Positions 17,248-27,183 of a stretch of 64,000 nt of DNA are shown here, piece by piece. The DNA comes from Opitutia bacterium. Its GTDB lineage: Bacteria; Verrucomicrobiota; Verrucomicrobiia; Opitutales; Seribacteraceae. Positions within the stretch are counted from its first letter, which is position 1; each line of letters starts with the position of its first letter. Under the pieces are notes generated by a model. The model ran no database searches, was not told where the DNA came from, and saw nothing but the letters and a program-made list of their open reading frames with translations. The position numbers and the translations under genes are program-made. Location of the stretch: the NCBI GenBank assembly GCA_002686835.1, contig NYYP01000006.1:57494-121493 (forward strand), read 5' to 3'.

Positions 17248-18903
17248 ATGCAATCACCCAAGGATTTATTTTTCCCTACCTTTCTTCTTCGACTCTTTTT
17301 GATCTGGACTTGCCTGTGGGTGCTGTTGGCGTGTTCTCAGCCCACCAATGTCGAGACTGCACTGGAAGAACAAATTCTTCACTTTGGGCTGGGATCCGAG
17401 CCACAAAATTTAGACCCCCATTTGGCCACTAGCGTAGCTGCCCACAATATACTTTCCGCACTTCTGGAAGGCCTGGTCAGCGAAGATCCAAAAACACTGA
17501 AGCCAAAACCGGGGGTGGCCCAGAGCTGGGCAATTTCTGAGGATGGGAAAATATATACCTTTAAATTAAGAAAAAATGGGCAATGGAGCAATGGCGATCC
17601 CGTGACCGCCCATGATTTTGTTTATTCCTTCCGTCGCATGCTAAATCCCAACCTGGGTGCCCAGTATGCATCCATGCTCTATCCATTAAAAAATGCGAAG
17701 TCTTTCCATCAGGGAGTTAAATCCTGGGAACATGCCAAGGTGGGTGCAAAGGCATTGGACGACCACACGCTTAGGCTTACTCTGGAAAATCCAATTCCCT
17801 ATTTTTTAGAACTGCTTAATCATTTCTCCTGGTTTCCTGTACACCAACCAACCATCGAACATTTTGAGGCCTACGAAAAAATCGGTTCGGCATGGACAAA
17901 ACCCGGGAACTTTGTTGGTAACGGCCCATTTCTTTTGACAAACCATCGCATAAACTCGGTGATCGAGGTGAAAAAAAACCAACATTATTGGGATGCCAAG
18001 ACCGTTCGATTAAATGGCATTCGTTTCTATCCTATTGAAGCAGTCTATACCGAAGAGCGTGCCTACCGATCAGGCTTTCTTCATTTGACCCAGAGCGTTT
18101 CCGCAGACCGGATTGAATTTCTTCGGAAAAAACACCCAGACGAATTACATTACGAACCTTACCTTGGAACCTACTTTTACCGCTTCAATCTCAAAGCTCC
18201 ACCTTTTGATGATCAACGGGTTCGCGAGGCTTTTTCCCTTGCCATTGACCGGCAAAGACTGGTGGACAAGGTACTCAAAGGTGGTCAGTCACCTGCTACC
18301 AGCTTCACTCCACCAGGGACCGGTGGGTTTATGCCTGTGTCGAAATTCCGTTACGATCCAGAATCCGCCAAGGCATTGCTGCATTCCTATCTTCAGGAAA
18401 AAGGAATGGACAGGCTGCCCCCAATTGAACTGACTTACAACACTTCGGAAGGACACAAGAAAGTTGCCGAAGCTCTCCATGGAATGTGGAAAAATGTTCT
18501 GGGGGTGGAGATCCGTTTGCTCAATATGGAATGGAAAGTCTTTCTCTCCACCGTGGCCAAAGGTGAATTTACTCTTGCCCGGGCAGGATGGATTGGAGAT
18601 TACATCGATCCGCACACCTTTTTGCATATGTGGAGAACGGACGAGGGTTTAAATATGACAGGATGGGGAAACCAAACCTATGACGAGGCGTTACGAAGGG
18701 CAGAGATTTCGAATTCCGAACAGGAAAGGTGGCAAAATTTCCAGACCTGCGAAAACCTCTTGGCAGAAGAATTTCCCATTCTGCCCTTATATTTTTATGT
18801 TCACCTGACACTGCGTCATCCAACCGTCAAGGGTTGGTACCCGACCCTGCTCGACCACCATCCTTATAAGTATGTTTATCTGGCAAAAGAGGAGGGCAGA
18901 TGA
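17248..18903 (+). CDS. oppA: Oligopeptide ABC transporter substrate-binding lipoprotein
   Basis: SBP_bac_5 family, 551 residues. N-terminal hydrophobic segment ends in lipobox VLLACS, so it should be lipid-anchored. Family signatures: LGSEPQNLDPHLATS at the N-lobe start, AQSWAISEDGKIYTFKLRKNG, DFVYSFRRMLNP, REAFSLAIDRQRLVDKVLKG, and a C-terminal segment leading to EFPILPLYFYVH. These match OppA/MppA-type periplasmic peptide binders. First gene of an operon with overlapping stops and starts. The 230 bases upstream contain no gene and must hold the promoter. Confidence 0.92.
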   Translation: MQSPKDLFFPTFLLRLFLIWTCLWVLLACSQPTNVETALEEQILHFGLGSEPQNLDPHLATSVAAHNILSALLEGLVSEDPKTLKPKPGVAQSWAISEDGKIYTFKLRKNGQWSNGDPVTAHDFVYSFRRMLNPNLGAQYASMLYPLKNAKSFHQGVKSWEHAKVGAKALDDHTLRLTLENPIPYFLELLNHFSWFPVHQPTIEHFEAYEKIGSAWTKPGNFVGNGPFLLTNHRINSVIEVKKNQHYWDAKTVRLNGIRFYPIEAVYTEERAYRSGFLHLTQSVSADRIEFLRKKHPDELHYEPYLGTYFYRFNLKAPPFDDQRVREAFSLAIDRQRLVDKVLKGGQSPATSFTPPGTGGFMPVSKFRYDPESAKALLHSYLQEKGMDRLPPIELTYNTSEGHKKVAEALHGMWKNVLGVEIRLLNMEWKVFLSTVAKGEFTLARAGWIGDYIDPHTFLHMWRTDEGLNMTGWGNQTYDEALRRAEISNSEQERWQNFQTCENLLAEEFPILPLYFYVHLTLRHPTVKGWYPTLLDHHPYKYVYLAKEEGR

Positions 18904-19820
18904 CCAGACTCATTGTTTCTAGAATTCTTCAGGCTGTGCCCACTTTATGGGTCATTGCCACCCTTACCTTTTTTATGACCCGTTATGCCCCCGGAGGACC
19001 CTTCGATGCGGAACGGGCCATTCCAGAAGAGATCAAGGTAAAACTGGAAAGACATTTCGGATTGGATCAGCCCTTGTTGGATCAATACATTCTCTATTTG
19101 CAGAACCTCTTACGGGGTGACCTTGGACCCTCGTTTAAATACCCGGAATGGGAAGTTTCAGAATTAATTGCAACCGCATTTCCAGTCTCACTGACACTGG
19201 GTGTTTTATCCCTGTTGGTCGCACTACTTATCGGAATACCGGCGGGTATGATTGCAGCCCTCAGAAGGAACAGCTGGATGGATTACCTGCCCATGAGTCT
19301 GTCTATGGCCGGAATCTGTCTGCCAACATTTGTGCTTGGACCGTTACTGATCTTTGCATTGTCCACCAAACTAGGAGTTTTCCCTCCGCTTGGATGGTAT
19401 GGCCCCTCAGACTGGGTGCTTCCCTCGCTCACCTTGGGTTTGTTTTACGCCGCATACATTGCCCGGCTAACCCGGGCCGGAATGTTGGAAACCTTGCAGC
19501 AGGACTATGTAAGGACTGCCCGGGCAAAAGGTGCTTCCTCATGGAGAATCCTGAGCAGACATGCCGCCCGGGGCGGACTTTTGCCGGTGCTTACTTTTAT
19601 GGGCCCTGCATTTGCTGGCTTGATCAGTGGTTCCTTTGTCATTGAAAGTATCTTTTTCATTCCTGGGCTGGGAAAGTTTTTTGTTACTGCAGCTTTCAAT
19701 CGCGATTACACGATGGTGTTGGGCACGGTTCTGTTCTATGCCACTTTGATCATAATTCTTAATCTTTTGGTCGATCTCTTACAAGCTTGGCTCGACCCCA
19801 AATCCCGCAAAGAAAAATGA
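18900..19820 (+). CDS. oppB: Oligopeptide ABC transporter permease OppB
   Basis: 306 residues, the same length as E. coli OppB and strongly similar along its whole length: ILQAVPTLWVIATLTFFM, LGPSFKYPEWEV, RTARAKGASSWRILSRHA (the EAA-type ATPase contact loop) and FVIESIFFIPGLGKFFV. Six predicted membrane helices. Its ATG overlaps the oppA stop by 4 nt. Forms the channel with OppC. Confidence 0.95.
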   Translation: MTRLIVSRILQAVPTLWVIATLTFFMTRYAPGGPFDAERAIPEEIKVKLERHFGLDQPLLDQYILYLQNLLRGDLGPSFKYPEWEVSELIATAFPVSLTLGVLSLLVALLIGIPAGMIAALRRNSWMDYLPMSLSMAGICLPTFVLGPLLIFALSTKLGVFPPLGWYGPSDWVLPSLTLGLFYAAYIARLTRAGMLETLQQDYVRTARAKGASSWRILSRHAARGGLLPVLTFMGPAFAGLISGSFVIESIFFIPGLGKFFVTAAFNRDYTMVLGTVLFYATLIIILNLLVDLLQAWLDPKSRKEK

Positions 19821-20677
19821 ACATTAGCCAATCCTCATCCTTGGGTCGTGATGCCTGGGTCCGTTTACGGGCAAACCGGATGGCCATGGTCAGCCTTTCC
19901 CTCCTAGTTGCGATCTCTTTTGTGTCTCTTTTTGGCCCACTCCTTAGTTCCTATTCCTACGACCAGCAAAACCTCGACCATATCTTCAAAAGTCCAGATT
20001 CAACCCATCTTTTCGGCACTGATAATCTCGGGCGTGACCTTTTTGCCCGTACCACTTATGGGGGAAGAATCTCTTTGGCGGTTGGTTTGCTGGCCACCTT
20101 GGTATCTTTGATAATCGGTGTGACATACGGAATGCTCTCTGGATATGCCGGTGGCCGGATCGATTCATGGATGATGCGTTTTGTGGATGTTTTATACTCC
20201 CTTCCTTTCATCATTTTTGTAATTTTATTAATGGTCATTTTTGGCCGAAATTTCCTGCTACTCTTTTTGGCCATTGGGGCGGTGGAATGGCTGACTATGG
20301 CCCGGATAACACGTGCCCAAACCTTGCATTTAAAAAATGCGGAGTTTATCGAGGCCGCCCGGGCACTGGGCTATTCTCATGCCCGAATCCTTTTTCGCCA
20401 TCTTCTCCCCAACCTGATTGGCCCCATTATCATCTACTCAACCCTTACTGTCCCAGCGGTCATGCTGCTCGAAGCAGTGCTGAGTTTTCTCGGACTGGGG
20501 GTGCAGGCACCCATGAGTTCCTGGGGTAGTTTAATTAAAGAGGGTGCGGAAAAGATGGATGCAGCTCCATGGCTACTCTTCTTCCCAGGATCATTTTTCT
20601 GTCTCACTCTGTTTGCCCTGAACTTTCTGGGAGATGGTTTACGGGATGCTCTTGACCCCAAATCATCAAAGGACTGA
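19817..20677 (+). CDS. oppC: Oligopeptide ABC transporter permease OppC
   Basis: 286 residues from the ATG at 19817, which overlaps the oppB stop (ATGA). Signatures: GTDNLGRDLFARTTYGGRIS after the first helix and the EAA loop AARALGYSHARILFRHLLPN. The N-terminal OppC_N segment is present. Six membrane helices predicted. A longer frame from 19787 would lie inside oppB and is not needed. Confidence 0.94.
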   Translation: MNISQSSSLGRDAWVRLRANRMAMVSLSLLVAISFVSLFGPLLSSYSYDQQNLDHIFKSPDSTHLFGTDNLGRDLFARTTYGGRISLAVGLLATLVSLIIGVTYGMLSGYAGGRIDSWMMRFVDVLYSLPFIIFVILLMVIFGRNFLLLFLAIGAVEWLTMARITRAQTLHLKNAEFIEAARALGYSHARILFRHLLPNLIGPIIIYSTLTVPAVMLLEAVLSFLGLGVQAPMSSWGSLIKEGAEKMDAAPWLLFFPGSFFCLTLFALNFLGDGLRDALDPKSSKD

Positions 20678-20681
20678 TCAC

Positions 20682-22364
20682 ATGGGACAACTTACGATTA
20701 AAAATTTAGAGGTCAGCTTTCATTCCCGTGAAGGCACCATCCATGCTGTTGATGGAATAGATCTTTGCATCAACCCGGGGGAGGTTGTTGGGCTGGTTGG
20801 AGAGTCCGGTTCCGGGAAATCGGTTACTTGTAATTCCATCCTCCAACTGCTTCCCTCCCCTCCTGCTCAATTTGGAAAAGGAAAGATTGAATGGTCAGGG
20901 AAAGACCTGCTTCAGCAAACTGATGACAGGATGAAAAGTATTCGGGGAAAAGAAATTTCTATGATCTTTCAGGATCCGATGAGCTGCCTAAATCCCTATC
21001 TTCCGGTGCTTGACCAGGTTGCCGAACCTTTACTAATTCATGGAATGTGCAGCCCAGCGGAGGCAAAAAGTAAAGCCATGCAAATGCTTGTCAAAGTCGG
21101 GGTTGATCGTGTTACTGAAAACCCGGATTCTTACCCTCACGAGTTTTCCGGCGGGATGCGCCAACGGGCCATGATTGCCATGGCTTTGATCACCGAGCCC
21201 TCACTACTTCTGGCAGATGAACCGACGACTGCGCTTGATGTTACTGTGCAGGCAAAAGTTTTGAATATTTTGCGCGAGCTCTGTTCTAACCTTGCAGTCA
21301 GTGTGCTTTTTGTAAGCCACGATTTGGGACTGGTCGCAGAACTGGCAGACCGGGTGGTGGTAATGTATCGCGGCAAAGTGGTGGAACAGAATGAAACATC
21401 GGCAATTTTTCAAAATCCACAACATCCCTATGTAAAGGCACTGATTGCCTGCCGTCCAACTTTGGAAAACACCCAGGACCGGTTACCCACCGTGGAAGAC
21501 TTTATCAATCCTCAACCAGAAAACCAAGGGGAGTCACCAGTTGAGACAGAGTTTTCAAACTCTTTAAAATCCGGGAAGGTATTGACCGAGGCTAAAAGTC
21601 TCGTGGTTGAATTCACCACCAATAAAGGGGCGGTCCGGGCGGTCGATGAAGTTAATTTACGCATAAATCAAGGCAAGACCCACGGACTGGTCGGAGAATC
21701 TGGATCCGGCAAAACCACTCTTGGCCGGGCCTTGCTCAATTTAGTACGGAAGCAGTCGGGAGAAGTTTTATTTCATGGAAATCCAATTTCTTCCTATGAC
21801 GATAAAAAGATGATGAGTTTTCGAAAGTCTATGCAGATTATCTTTCAGGATCCCTATGCTTCCCTTAACCCTCGTCTGACTATCGAACAAACTTTAATTG
21901 AACCAATGGTTGTGCACCAAATTGGCAGTTCCAAAAAGGAACGCAGGGCACGTGTGGTTGCCCTGTTGGAGGAAGTTGGTCTTGGGTCCGAGCATCTTGT
22001 CCGTTATCCCCATGAATTTTCTGGCGGACAAAGGCAAAGAATATGTGTAGCCAGAGCCCTGACCACTGAGCCAGAATTTATTGTATGCGATGAGTGCGTC
22101 AGTGCGATGGATGTATCTGTACAAGCTCAAGTGCTCAATTTATTAAAAGCCCTGCAAGTATCCCGTGGTTTGACATATCTTTTTATTTCGCACGATCTCG
22201 GGGTAGTAAAATTCATGTCCGATGAAATATCTGTCATGCAAAAAGGCCAACTTATTGAAAGCGGGCCGGCAAATGACATCTACAACTCCCCGCAGACAAA
22301 ATACACCCAGAAACTAATCCAGTCCATACCCACAGCCAACCGGTCAAAGCTTTTTTCGTTTTAA
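20682..22364 (+). CDS. Fused oligopeptide ABC transporter ATPase (OppD-OppF)
   Basis: 560 residues with two complete ABC domains in one chain, as in GsiA or YejF. First half: Walker A GESGSGKSV, signature FSGGMRQRAMIAMAL, Walker B LLLADEPTTALD. Second half begins near residue 300: GESGSGKTT, FSGGQRQRICVARAL, IVCDECVSAMD. The OppD/DppD C-terminal extension after domain one is shortened (PQHPYVKALIACRPT). The second Walker B reads CDECVSAMD, as in OppF-type ATPases, where a Cys replaces the usual second-position hydrophobic. Powers import of short peptides. ATG at 20682 follows oppC by 4 bases. Confidence 0.93.
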   Translation: MGQLTIKNLEVSFHSREGTIHAVDGIDLCINPGEVVGLVGESGSGKSVTCNSILQLLPSPPAQFGKGKIEWSGKDLLQQTDDRMKSIRGKEISMIFQDPMSCLNPYLPVLDQVAEPLLIHGMCSPAEAKSKAMQMLVKVGVDRVTENPDSYPHEFSGGMRQRAMIAMALITEPSLLLADEPTTALDVTVQAKVLNILRELCSNLAVSVLFVSHDLGLVAELADRVVVMYRGKVVEQNETSAIFQNPQHPYVKALIACRPTLENTQDRLPTVEDFINPQPENQGESPVETEFSNSLKSGKVLTEAKSLVVEFTTNKGAVRAVDEVNLRINQGKTHGLVGESGSGKTTLGRALLNLVRKQSGEVLFHGNPISSYDDKKMMSFRKSMQIIFQDPYASLNPRLTIEQTLIEPMVVHQIGSSKKERRARVVALLEEVGLGSEHLVRYPHEFSGGQRQRICVARALTTEPEFIVCDECVSAMDVSVQAQVLNLLKALQVSRGLTYLFISHDLGVVKFMSDEISVMQKGQLIESGPANDIYNSPQTKYTQKLIQSIPTANRSKLFSF

Positions 22365-23218
22365 CAAGTGTCGGAGCGTTTGACCCTCACCGTCACGTCA
22401 AATTGATGGGGCCTGGGCCCATAATAAGAACCTGTGATTGGAGCCACATCGCGATAATCTCTGCCCGTTCCCAAAATAACATAAGTGTCATCCACCACCC
22501 GGTTATTGGTTGGGTCCAACCCGAACCACCCATGGCCTTGCACCATCACCTCAATCCAGGCATGGGATGCTTCCGCACCACGCATCCGGCGATCTCGGGT
22601 GGAATCAAAAAAATATCCACTCACATAACGGGCAGGTATGCCAAGGCACCGGCAAAGTGCGAGGGCGGCATGTGCGAAGTCTTGGCACACTCCCCGGCGA
22701 ATATCCAAGACTTCATTTGCATGGGTATCCACTGTGGTTGTCGATTTACAGTACTCAAAATTTTGGTAAATGAACTCCATCACTTGATACGCAGTTTGAA
22801 ATACATCCTTGGTTTCACCCTGCAAATCGACCGCCATCCGCCATACCTTGGGGTTAATCTCCACATAGGATGAACTTTGTAAATAGTCCCGGTACTCGGG
22901 AACAACCTCCATTTTGGATAAACTGCACAGGTTTACACCATAAGGAAAATTATTAAAATCCACTCGTTGACTTGTTTCCACCAAGGACCTTGCTTCAATA
23001 ACTAATTTTTGATGCTCCTCAGGAAGTTCAAAATGGTGTACAATATTACCATTTAAATCTAAATAACTCTGGGTTCGGCAAATCGGCAATATCGACAGAG
23101 TTGAGGACAGGCATTTTTGCCAGACATTACTTAAAGGATGCAAGCGCAATTCATTATAGCTTTCGGTAACCGGCCCCGGGTACCGGTAGCTTGTCCTATG
23201 AAAAACATACAGTTGCAT
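22361..23218 (-). CDS. Transglutaminase-like cysteine peptidase family protein
   Basis: 285 residues with the bacterial transglutaminase N-terminal domain (FHRTSYRYPGPVTESYNELR) followed by the core. Catalytic triad visible: Cys in RRGVCQDFAHAAL, His in ASHAWIEVM, Asp in LDPTNNRV. Third gene of the well-known cluster with alpha-E and circularly permuted ATP-grasp proteins. Activity is probably proteolytic or amide-forming on an unknown peptide. Cytoplasmic, no signal. Convergent with the oppDF gene; the two stop codons share TTAA. Confidence 0.9.
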   Translation of the reverse strand: MQLYVFHRTSYRYPGPVTESYNELRLHPLSNVWQKCLSSTLSILPICRTQSYLDLNGNIVHHFELPEEHQKLVIEARSLVETSQRVDFNNFPYGVNLCSLSKMEVVPEYRDYLQSSSYVEINPKVWRMAVDLQGETKDVFQTAYQVMEFIYQNFEYCKSTTTVDTHANEVLDIRRGVCQDFAHAALALCRCLGIPARYVSGYFFDSTRDRRMRGAEASHAWIEVMVQGHGWFGLDPTNNRVVDDTYVILGTGRDYRDVAPITGSYYGPRPHQFDVTVRVKRSDTC

Positions 23219-23271
23219 AATCCAAAGATGCAGGTCGAACTAGCCGAAGCTTCAATGAATCCTTACAGGAA

Positions 23272-24258
23272 TCACTGCTGTTGTTGAGCTTGGGCTAGTT
23301 GGGCAGAAGTTCGTTCGCCCAGGCTTTTAATTTCAGAAGGGAGCAGAACATAGGTCTCAAAGACCCGTTGTCCAATTTCAATCAAGGTAGTCTGCAATTC
23401 ATCCAGGGTCTGGTGCAGACCTTTTGCCTGCACTTGATTCCAATCTGTAAAGTTTACCATGGCCAAGGTACTACCAGTTAGCTTTTCTGCTTCGTTGGAA
23501 AAAGTCCCGGTGGGGACTCCTGAAATTGCATGTAAACTGTAATCAATTGCCCGTATACAAAAACGAATAGACCGGGGAAAGTCTTCTGAGAAAAGAAGAA
23601 AGCTGGCTACATTCTGGAGGGATAAATGCCCGCGGAACTGTTGACGGAAAGCAGATAGTGCAATGCAGCAACGCAGCACGGACATTAAATCGGCACGGGA
23701 AGGCTCTTTAAGCCTGAGGTTTAAGGTATCAAGCATTCGGCTGGTTTGGTCTGCCCGTTCAAGGTATTTTCCCAGTGAAAGAAACCTCCAACCTTCGCCA
23801 TGTGGAATAGTCGCATCTGCAAGCCCCTGAAAAACGAGAGAGAACCTGGTAATTCTGTCCAAAAGAAGGTCAGAACCTTGGTTATAAAGATCCAAAGCAT
23901 CGCCATTACGAAAAAATAAATAGATGTTGTTCAACTCCAGCCAAAGCTCCTCCGATAATTGGTCTCTGACCATCCTGGCATTTTCCCTTGCAAGAGAAAT
24001 ACACGAGAGAATTGAATTCGAAAAAGATTCGTCAAAAAGTAATGTCTTTCCGATTTTTCTAACCCCTATCTCGCTGGGATGAACCGATTCTGCGCAAATT
24101 GACTGAAGGACTGGTTGCCAAAATTCCTCCAGTTGTTGATCGTTCTGAGCATACTCGAGGGCCTGACTTTGATGAACCTGAATCATTCGGGCCATACCAT
24201 CCGCCCGCTCGATATAACGGCTCATCCAATACAAATTATCTGCTACACGAGAAAGCAT
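23272..24258 (-). CDS. Alpha-E domain protein (DUF403)
   Basis: 328 residues, all-helical. Begins with the family hallmark MLSRVADNLYWMSRYIERAD, and has LGKYLERADQTSRMLD later. The alpha-E domain is named for its conserved glutamates and always pairs with an ATP-grasp enzyme. Ends Gln-rich (AQAQQQQ). Three bases separate it from the upstream ATP-grasp gene. Exact function is not established in the family. Confidence 0.9.
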   Translation of the reverse strand: MLSRVADNLYWMSRYIERADGMARMIQVHQSQALEYAQNDQQLEEFWQPVLQSICAESVHPSEIGVRKIGKTLLFDESFSNSILSCISLARENARMVRDQLSEELWLELNNIYLFFRNGDALDLYNQGSDLLLDRITRFSLVFQGLADATIPHGEGWRFLSLGKYLERADQTSRMLDTLNLRLKEPSRADLMSVLRCCIALSAFRQQFRGHLSLQNVASFLLFSEDFPRSIRFCIRAIDYSLHAISGVPTGTFSNEAEKLTGSTLAMVNFTDWNQVQAKGLHQTLDELQTTLIEIGQRVFETYVLLPSEIKSLGERTSAQLAQAQQQQ

Positions 24259-24261
24259 TTT

Positions 24262-25716
24262 CTAAAATTCCCGCAGTACCCAAGTGTCTTTGCTTCCTCC
24301 ACCCTGAGAAGAATTAACCACCAACGATCCTTTTTTAAGAGCCACTCGGGTCAAGCCACCAGGCACAATTTCCACATCCTCACCATATAAAATGAATGGA
24401 CGCAAATCCACATGTCTACCCTCGATTCCCTCTTGGCAAAAAGTGGGGTGACGGGAGAGAGAAATAATCGGTTGAGCAATATATTCTCTGGGATGGGCCT
24501 CAATGAGTCTGGCAAACTCGTCGCGTTCCTTCAAAGTTGATTGATTGCCAATCAACATGCCGTATCCACCAGATTCATTGGCCGCTTTAACCACCAGGTT
24601 TTCTAAGTTTTCCAACACATGTGCACGATCGGTATCTCTCCAGCACAAGTAGGTTGGAACATTGGAAAGGATCGGTTCCTGGTTAAGGTAATACTTAATC
24701 ATATCCGGAACATAAGCGTAAGTAACTTTATCATCCGCAACGCCGGTACCCACGGCATTAGCCAAGGCAACATTGCCCTTGAGGTATGCATCCATTAATC
24801 CCGCTACGCCGAGCATGGATTCTTCCCGAAAAACCATCGGGTCAAGAAAGTCATCATCCAGCCTTCGATAAATCACATCCACTTGTACCAAGCCCCTAGT
24901 TGTCCGCATGTATATGCATGAATCAATTGCAATGAGATCTTTTCCTTCGACAATTTCGATCCCCATCTGTCTGGCCAAAAATGTATGTTCAAAATAAGCA
25001 CTATTGTAGACTCCAGGAGTCAACAATACACATACTGGTTTTTGGGATTTGCGGGGCGACAAATATTCCAGGGTGCGCAACAACAAATCGGGATAGGCTT
25101 CCACTGGTCGCACTGACATGCCTCCGAAGGTCTGAGGAAATGCACGCTTCATGATCTCTCGATTTTCCAGAAGGTAAGAAGCTCCTGATGGACAGCGTGC
25201 ATTGTCCTCCAGGACTAGATAGTTCCCCTGATCATCACGGATCAAATCCGTTCCGCAGATATGGGCATATACTTCTTGAGGGGGATCAAACCCAACCATT
25301 TCCGGTCGGTAATTTTTGGAAGAATTTATAATTTCTTCAGGGATGATTTTATCCTTAATGATTTTTCGATCGTGGTAGATATCATTGAGAAATAAGTTCA
25401 GGGCAATGATGCGCTGCCTTAGGCCATTTTCGACCACATTCCATTCACTTTCAGGAATGACTCGAGGAATCAGATCAAACGGAAAAATCCTCTCCGTTCC
25501 TCCTTCATCTCCGTATACCGTAAAAGTGATTCCGTGCTCAAGAAAAGAAGAGTCGGCCTGTTGACGCCTTTCAGAAATTTCTGTTTCCGTCAACCGGTCC
25601 AGTCGCTGATAAATTTTTTCGTAATGCGAACGTGCCCTTAACTCACCATTTCCAGAAAACATTTTGTCAAAGAAATGTTCAGTTGAGTAGCCTTGGAATT
25701 GTCTGGGTATGCTCAT
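24262..25716 (-). CDS. Circularly permuted ATP-grasp family protein (DUF404/DUF407)
   Basis: 484 residues, the typical length. Signatures: [20 protein letters not shown] at the start, [20 protein letters not shown] (ATP-binding strand with conserved acidic residues), and [18 protein letters not shown] near 370. Family knowledge: a carboxylate-amine ligase fold that has been circularly permuted, predicted to ligate a small peptide or amino acid, product unknown. First gene of the three-gene unit. Confidence 0.92.
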   Translation of the reverse strand: MSIPRQFQGYSTEHFFDKMFSGNGELRARSHYEKIYQRLDRLTETEISERRQQADSSFLEHGITFTVYGDEGGTERIFPFDLIPRVIPESEWNVVENGLRQRIIALNLFLNDIYHDRKIIKDKIIPEEIINSSKNYRPEMVGFDPPQEVYAHICGTDLIRDDQGNYLVLEDNARCPSGASYLLENREIMKRAFPQTFGGMSVRPVEAYPDLLLRTLEYLSPRKSQKPVCVLLTPGVYNSAYFEHTFLARQMGIEIVEGKDLIAIDSCIYMRTTRGLVQVDVIYRRLDDDFLDPMVFREESMLGVAGLMDAYLKGNVALANAVGTGVADDKVTYAYVPDMIKYYLNQEPILSNVPTYLCWRDTDRAHVLENLENLVVKAANESGGYGMLIGNQSTLKERDEFARLIEAHPREYIAQPIISLSRHPTFCQEGIEGRHVDLRPFILYGEDVEIVPGGLTRVALKKGSLVVNSSQGGGSKDTWVLREF

Positions 25717-25779
25717 AAAATTTTCAATTCATTAAGTAGGCATTTCTTGTGCCACTCCTTGAGATTGGAAAGCACATTG

Positions 25780-26667
25780 TCAAATTTTTCCTTCCTTTTG
25801 TTCTGTGTCCTGGGAAAGGATTCGCTGGTATGAAAAAAGAAACTGCTGAGCCAAACCAGCATGTTGCCCAAAATGAATGCGGGCGAATTCTTGCATTTGT
25901 GAAATCTTCCAATCACTCATACTATACTGCTTTTTCAGGGACTGTAATATCCAAGTATCAATGGGAAAAGCCTGATTTTTTTGTCCACCAAAAAGCAGTA
26001 CACAGTCTGCCACTTTCGGCCCAACCCCGGGTAGTTCCATCAATTTTAACCTGGCTTGAGAATAAGGTAATTTTTCCAGGCTTTGCAAAAATTGAGGGTT
26101 TTTTTCAAGATGACGGGCTGTACCAACCAAATATTTTGCCCGGTATCCCATTCCAAGGGTTCTTGCCTCCTTCTCACTCAAACCCTTCAGCCGTTGCCAA
26201 CCGGGGAAAGCATGCATTCCCTCGCTCAGTTCATCACCCAATAATTGATTAGTCTTGGCACGCAGTTTTTTAATTTGAGGAATGCTCTTGGCCGAACTGA
26301 GCAGAAAAACCATCAGCGTTTCCTCAATGGGCTGCCGCAGAATTCTCAATCCAGGGAACCGTTGGATTGCCTGATGCAAGGTTTCATCACTTCGCCAAGG
26401 CAAAGAATCCACTGCTTTGAAGTAAGAATCATCGAGCCATAGGTAATGCAATAGTTCCTTTTTTCTTAGGGGAACGGGCCCGGAACAACGCCATTGTAAT
26501 TGTCCGGCAATCCATCTTAATTCAACCACTGAATTTTCAATCACCCCGATCCATTGGTCTTCCTCCTTTGCTGACCAAGAAAAGCTTTGCCCTCCAAGCA
26601 AGGTCTCCCGCAGTCCAATAAGAGAGAATGCATTTACAGGTCCAATGGGCTCCCATCTACCTGTCAT
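25780..26667 (-). CDS. ogg: 8-oxoguanine DNA glycosylase/AP lyase, OGG1 type
   Basis: 295 residues, HhH-GPD superfamily. The OGG N-terminal domain is present (FSLIGLRETLLGGQSFSW resembles the OGG1 start). The catalytic site is clear: LPGVGPKVADCVLL with K218 as the Schiff-base lysine and FPIDTW with D237 as the catalytic Asp. This arrangement, including V-A-D-C after the lysine, follows eukaryotic OGG1 and the bacterial OGG1 of Clostridium acetobutylicum rather than MutM or AlkA. Removes 8-oxo-G opposite C. Stands alone, 63 bases downstream of the ATP-grasp gene's start. Confidence 0.88.
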   Translation of the reverse strand: MTGRWEPIGPVNAFSLIGLRETLLGGQSFSWSAKEEDQWIGVIENSVVELRWIAGQLQWRCSGPVPLRKKELLHYLWLDDSYFKAVDSLPWRSDETLHQAIQRFPGLRILRQPIEETLMVFLLSSAKSIPQIKKLRAKTNQLLGDELSEGMHAFPGWQRLKGLSEKEARTLGMGYRAKYLVGTARHLEKNPQFLQSLEKLPYSQARLKLMELPGVGPKVADCVLLFGGQKNQAFPIDTWILQSLKKQYSMSDWKISQMQEFARIHFGQHAGLAQQFLFSYQRILSQDTEQKEGKI

Positions 26668-26685
26668 CGGGTGCAGGTAAGGGTG

Positions 26686-27165
26686 TTATTTGGACCACAA
26701 AAAACTCTGCCTTTTTGCGATCGTTGTACCTTCTTCTCCCACAAGACACAAACGCCAGGCAAGAGGCTTAACTGATGGGCCCGGCCAATCTCCTCCAGTC
26801 AGTCCAATAAAAACTTCTCTTCCTGAAATTCCTGCGTTATCGATGGGAATTTTTATGGACTGAGCCATTGGATCGAGTGGAGTAACCCAATCCAATATCC
26901 AATAAACACCATGGGGCAGGTTTTTGGCAGAGCCATTTACTTTAACTACAAAATAAAAACCTTCTCGCTCATTCGGGCGGGACCGGCAATAAACTTTACT
27001 GCCTTGGAATTCCTGCCCACTAAAAAATTCAGGAATTCGCTTAAAGTCAGGAACGAAAAAATAAGATTTGTTCCTGACCTCCAACTCAACTTTTGAAAAT
27101 AGGTGGGTGGTTAGAATTATGAAAACAAACCACAAAACTGCGGGAGTCTTAAAAGATGCCCGCAT
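26686..27165 (-). CDS. Hypothetical secreted protein
   Basis: 159 residues with a signal peptide (TPAVLWFVFIILTTHLFS). The mature part looks like a small beta-sandwich: EVRNKSYFFVPDFKRIPE and GVYWILDWVTPLDP are prominent. The ATG at 27165 is chosen over an in-frame TTG at 27177 because GAGGAG lies at the right distance before it. Eighteen bases downstream of the basic-protein gene, so they form one transcript. No family recognised. Confidence 0.55.
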   Translation of the reverse strand: MRASFKTPAVLWFVFIILTTHLFSKVELEVRNKSYFFVPDFKRIPEFFSGQEFQGSKVYCRSRPNEREGFYFVVKVNGSAKNLPHGVYWILDWVTPLDPMAQSIKIPIDNAGISGREVFIGLTGGDWPGPSVKPLAWRLCLVGEEGTTIAKRQSFLWSK

Positions 27166-27183
27166 TGCACTCCTCAATACAAG

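Noticed and set aside
25749-26252. A 167-residue plus-strand frame over the OGG1-like gene
   Set aside because: Overlaps a well-supported conserved gene on the other strand; codon pattern is that of an antisense shadow.
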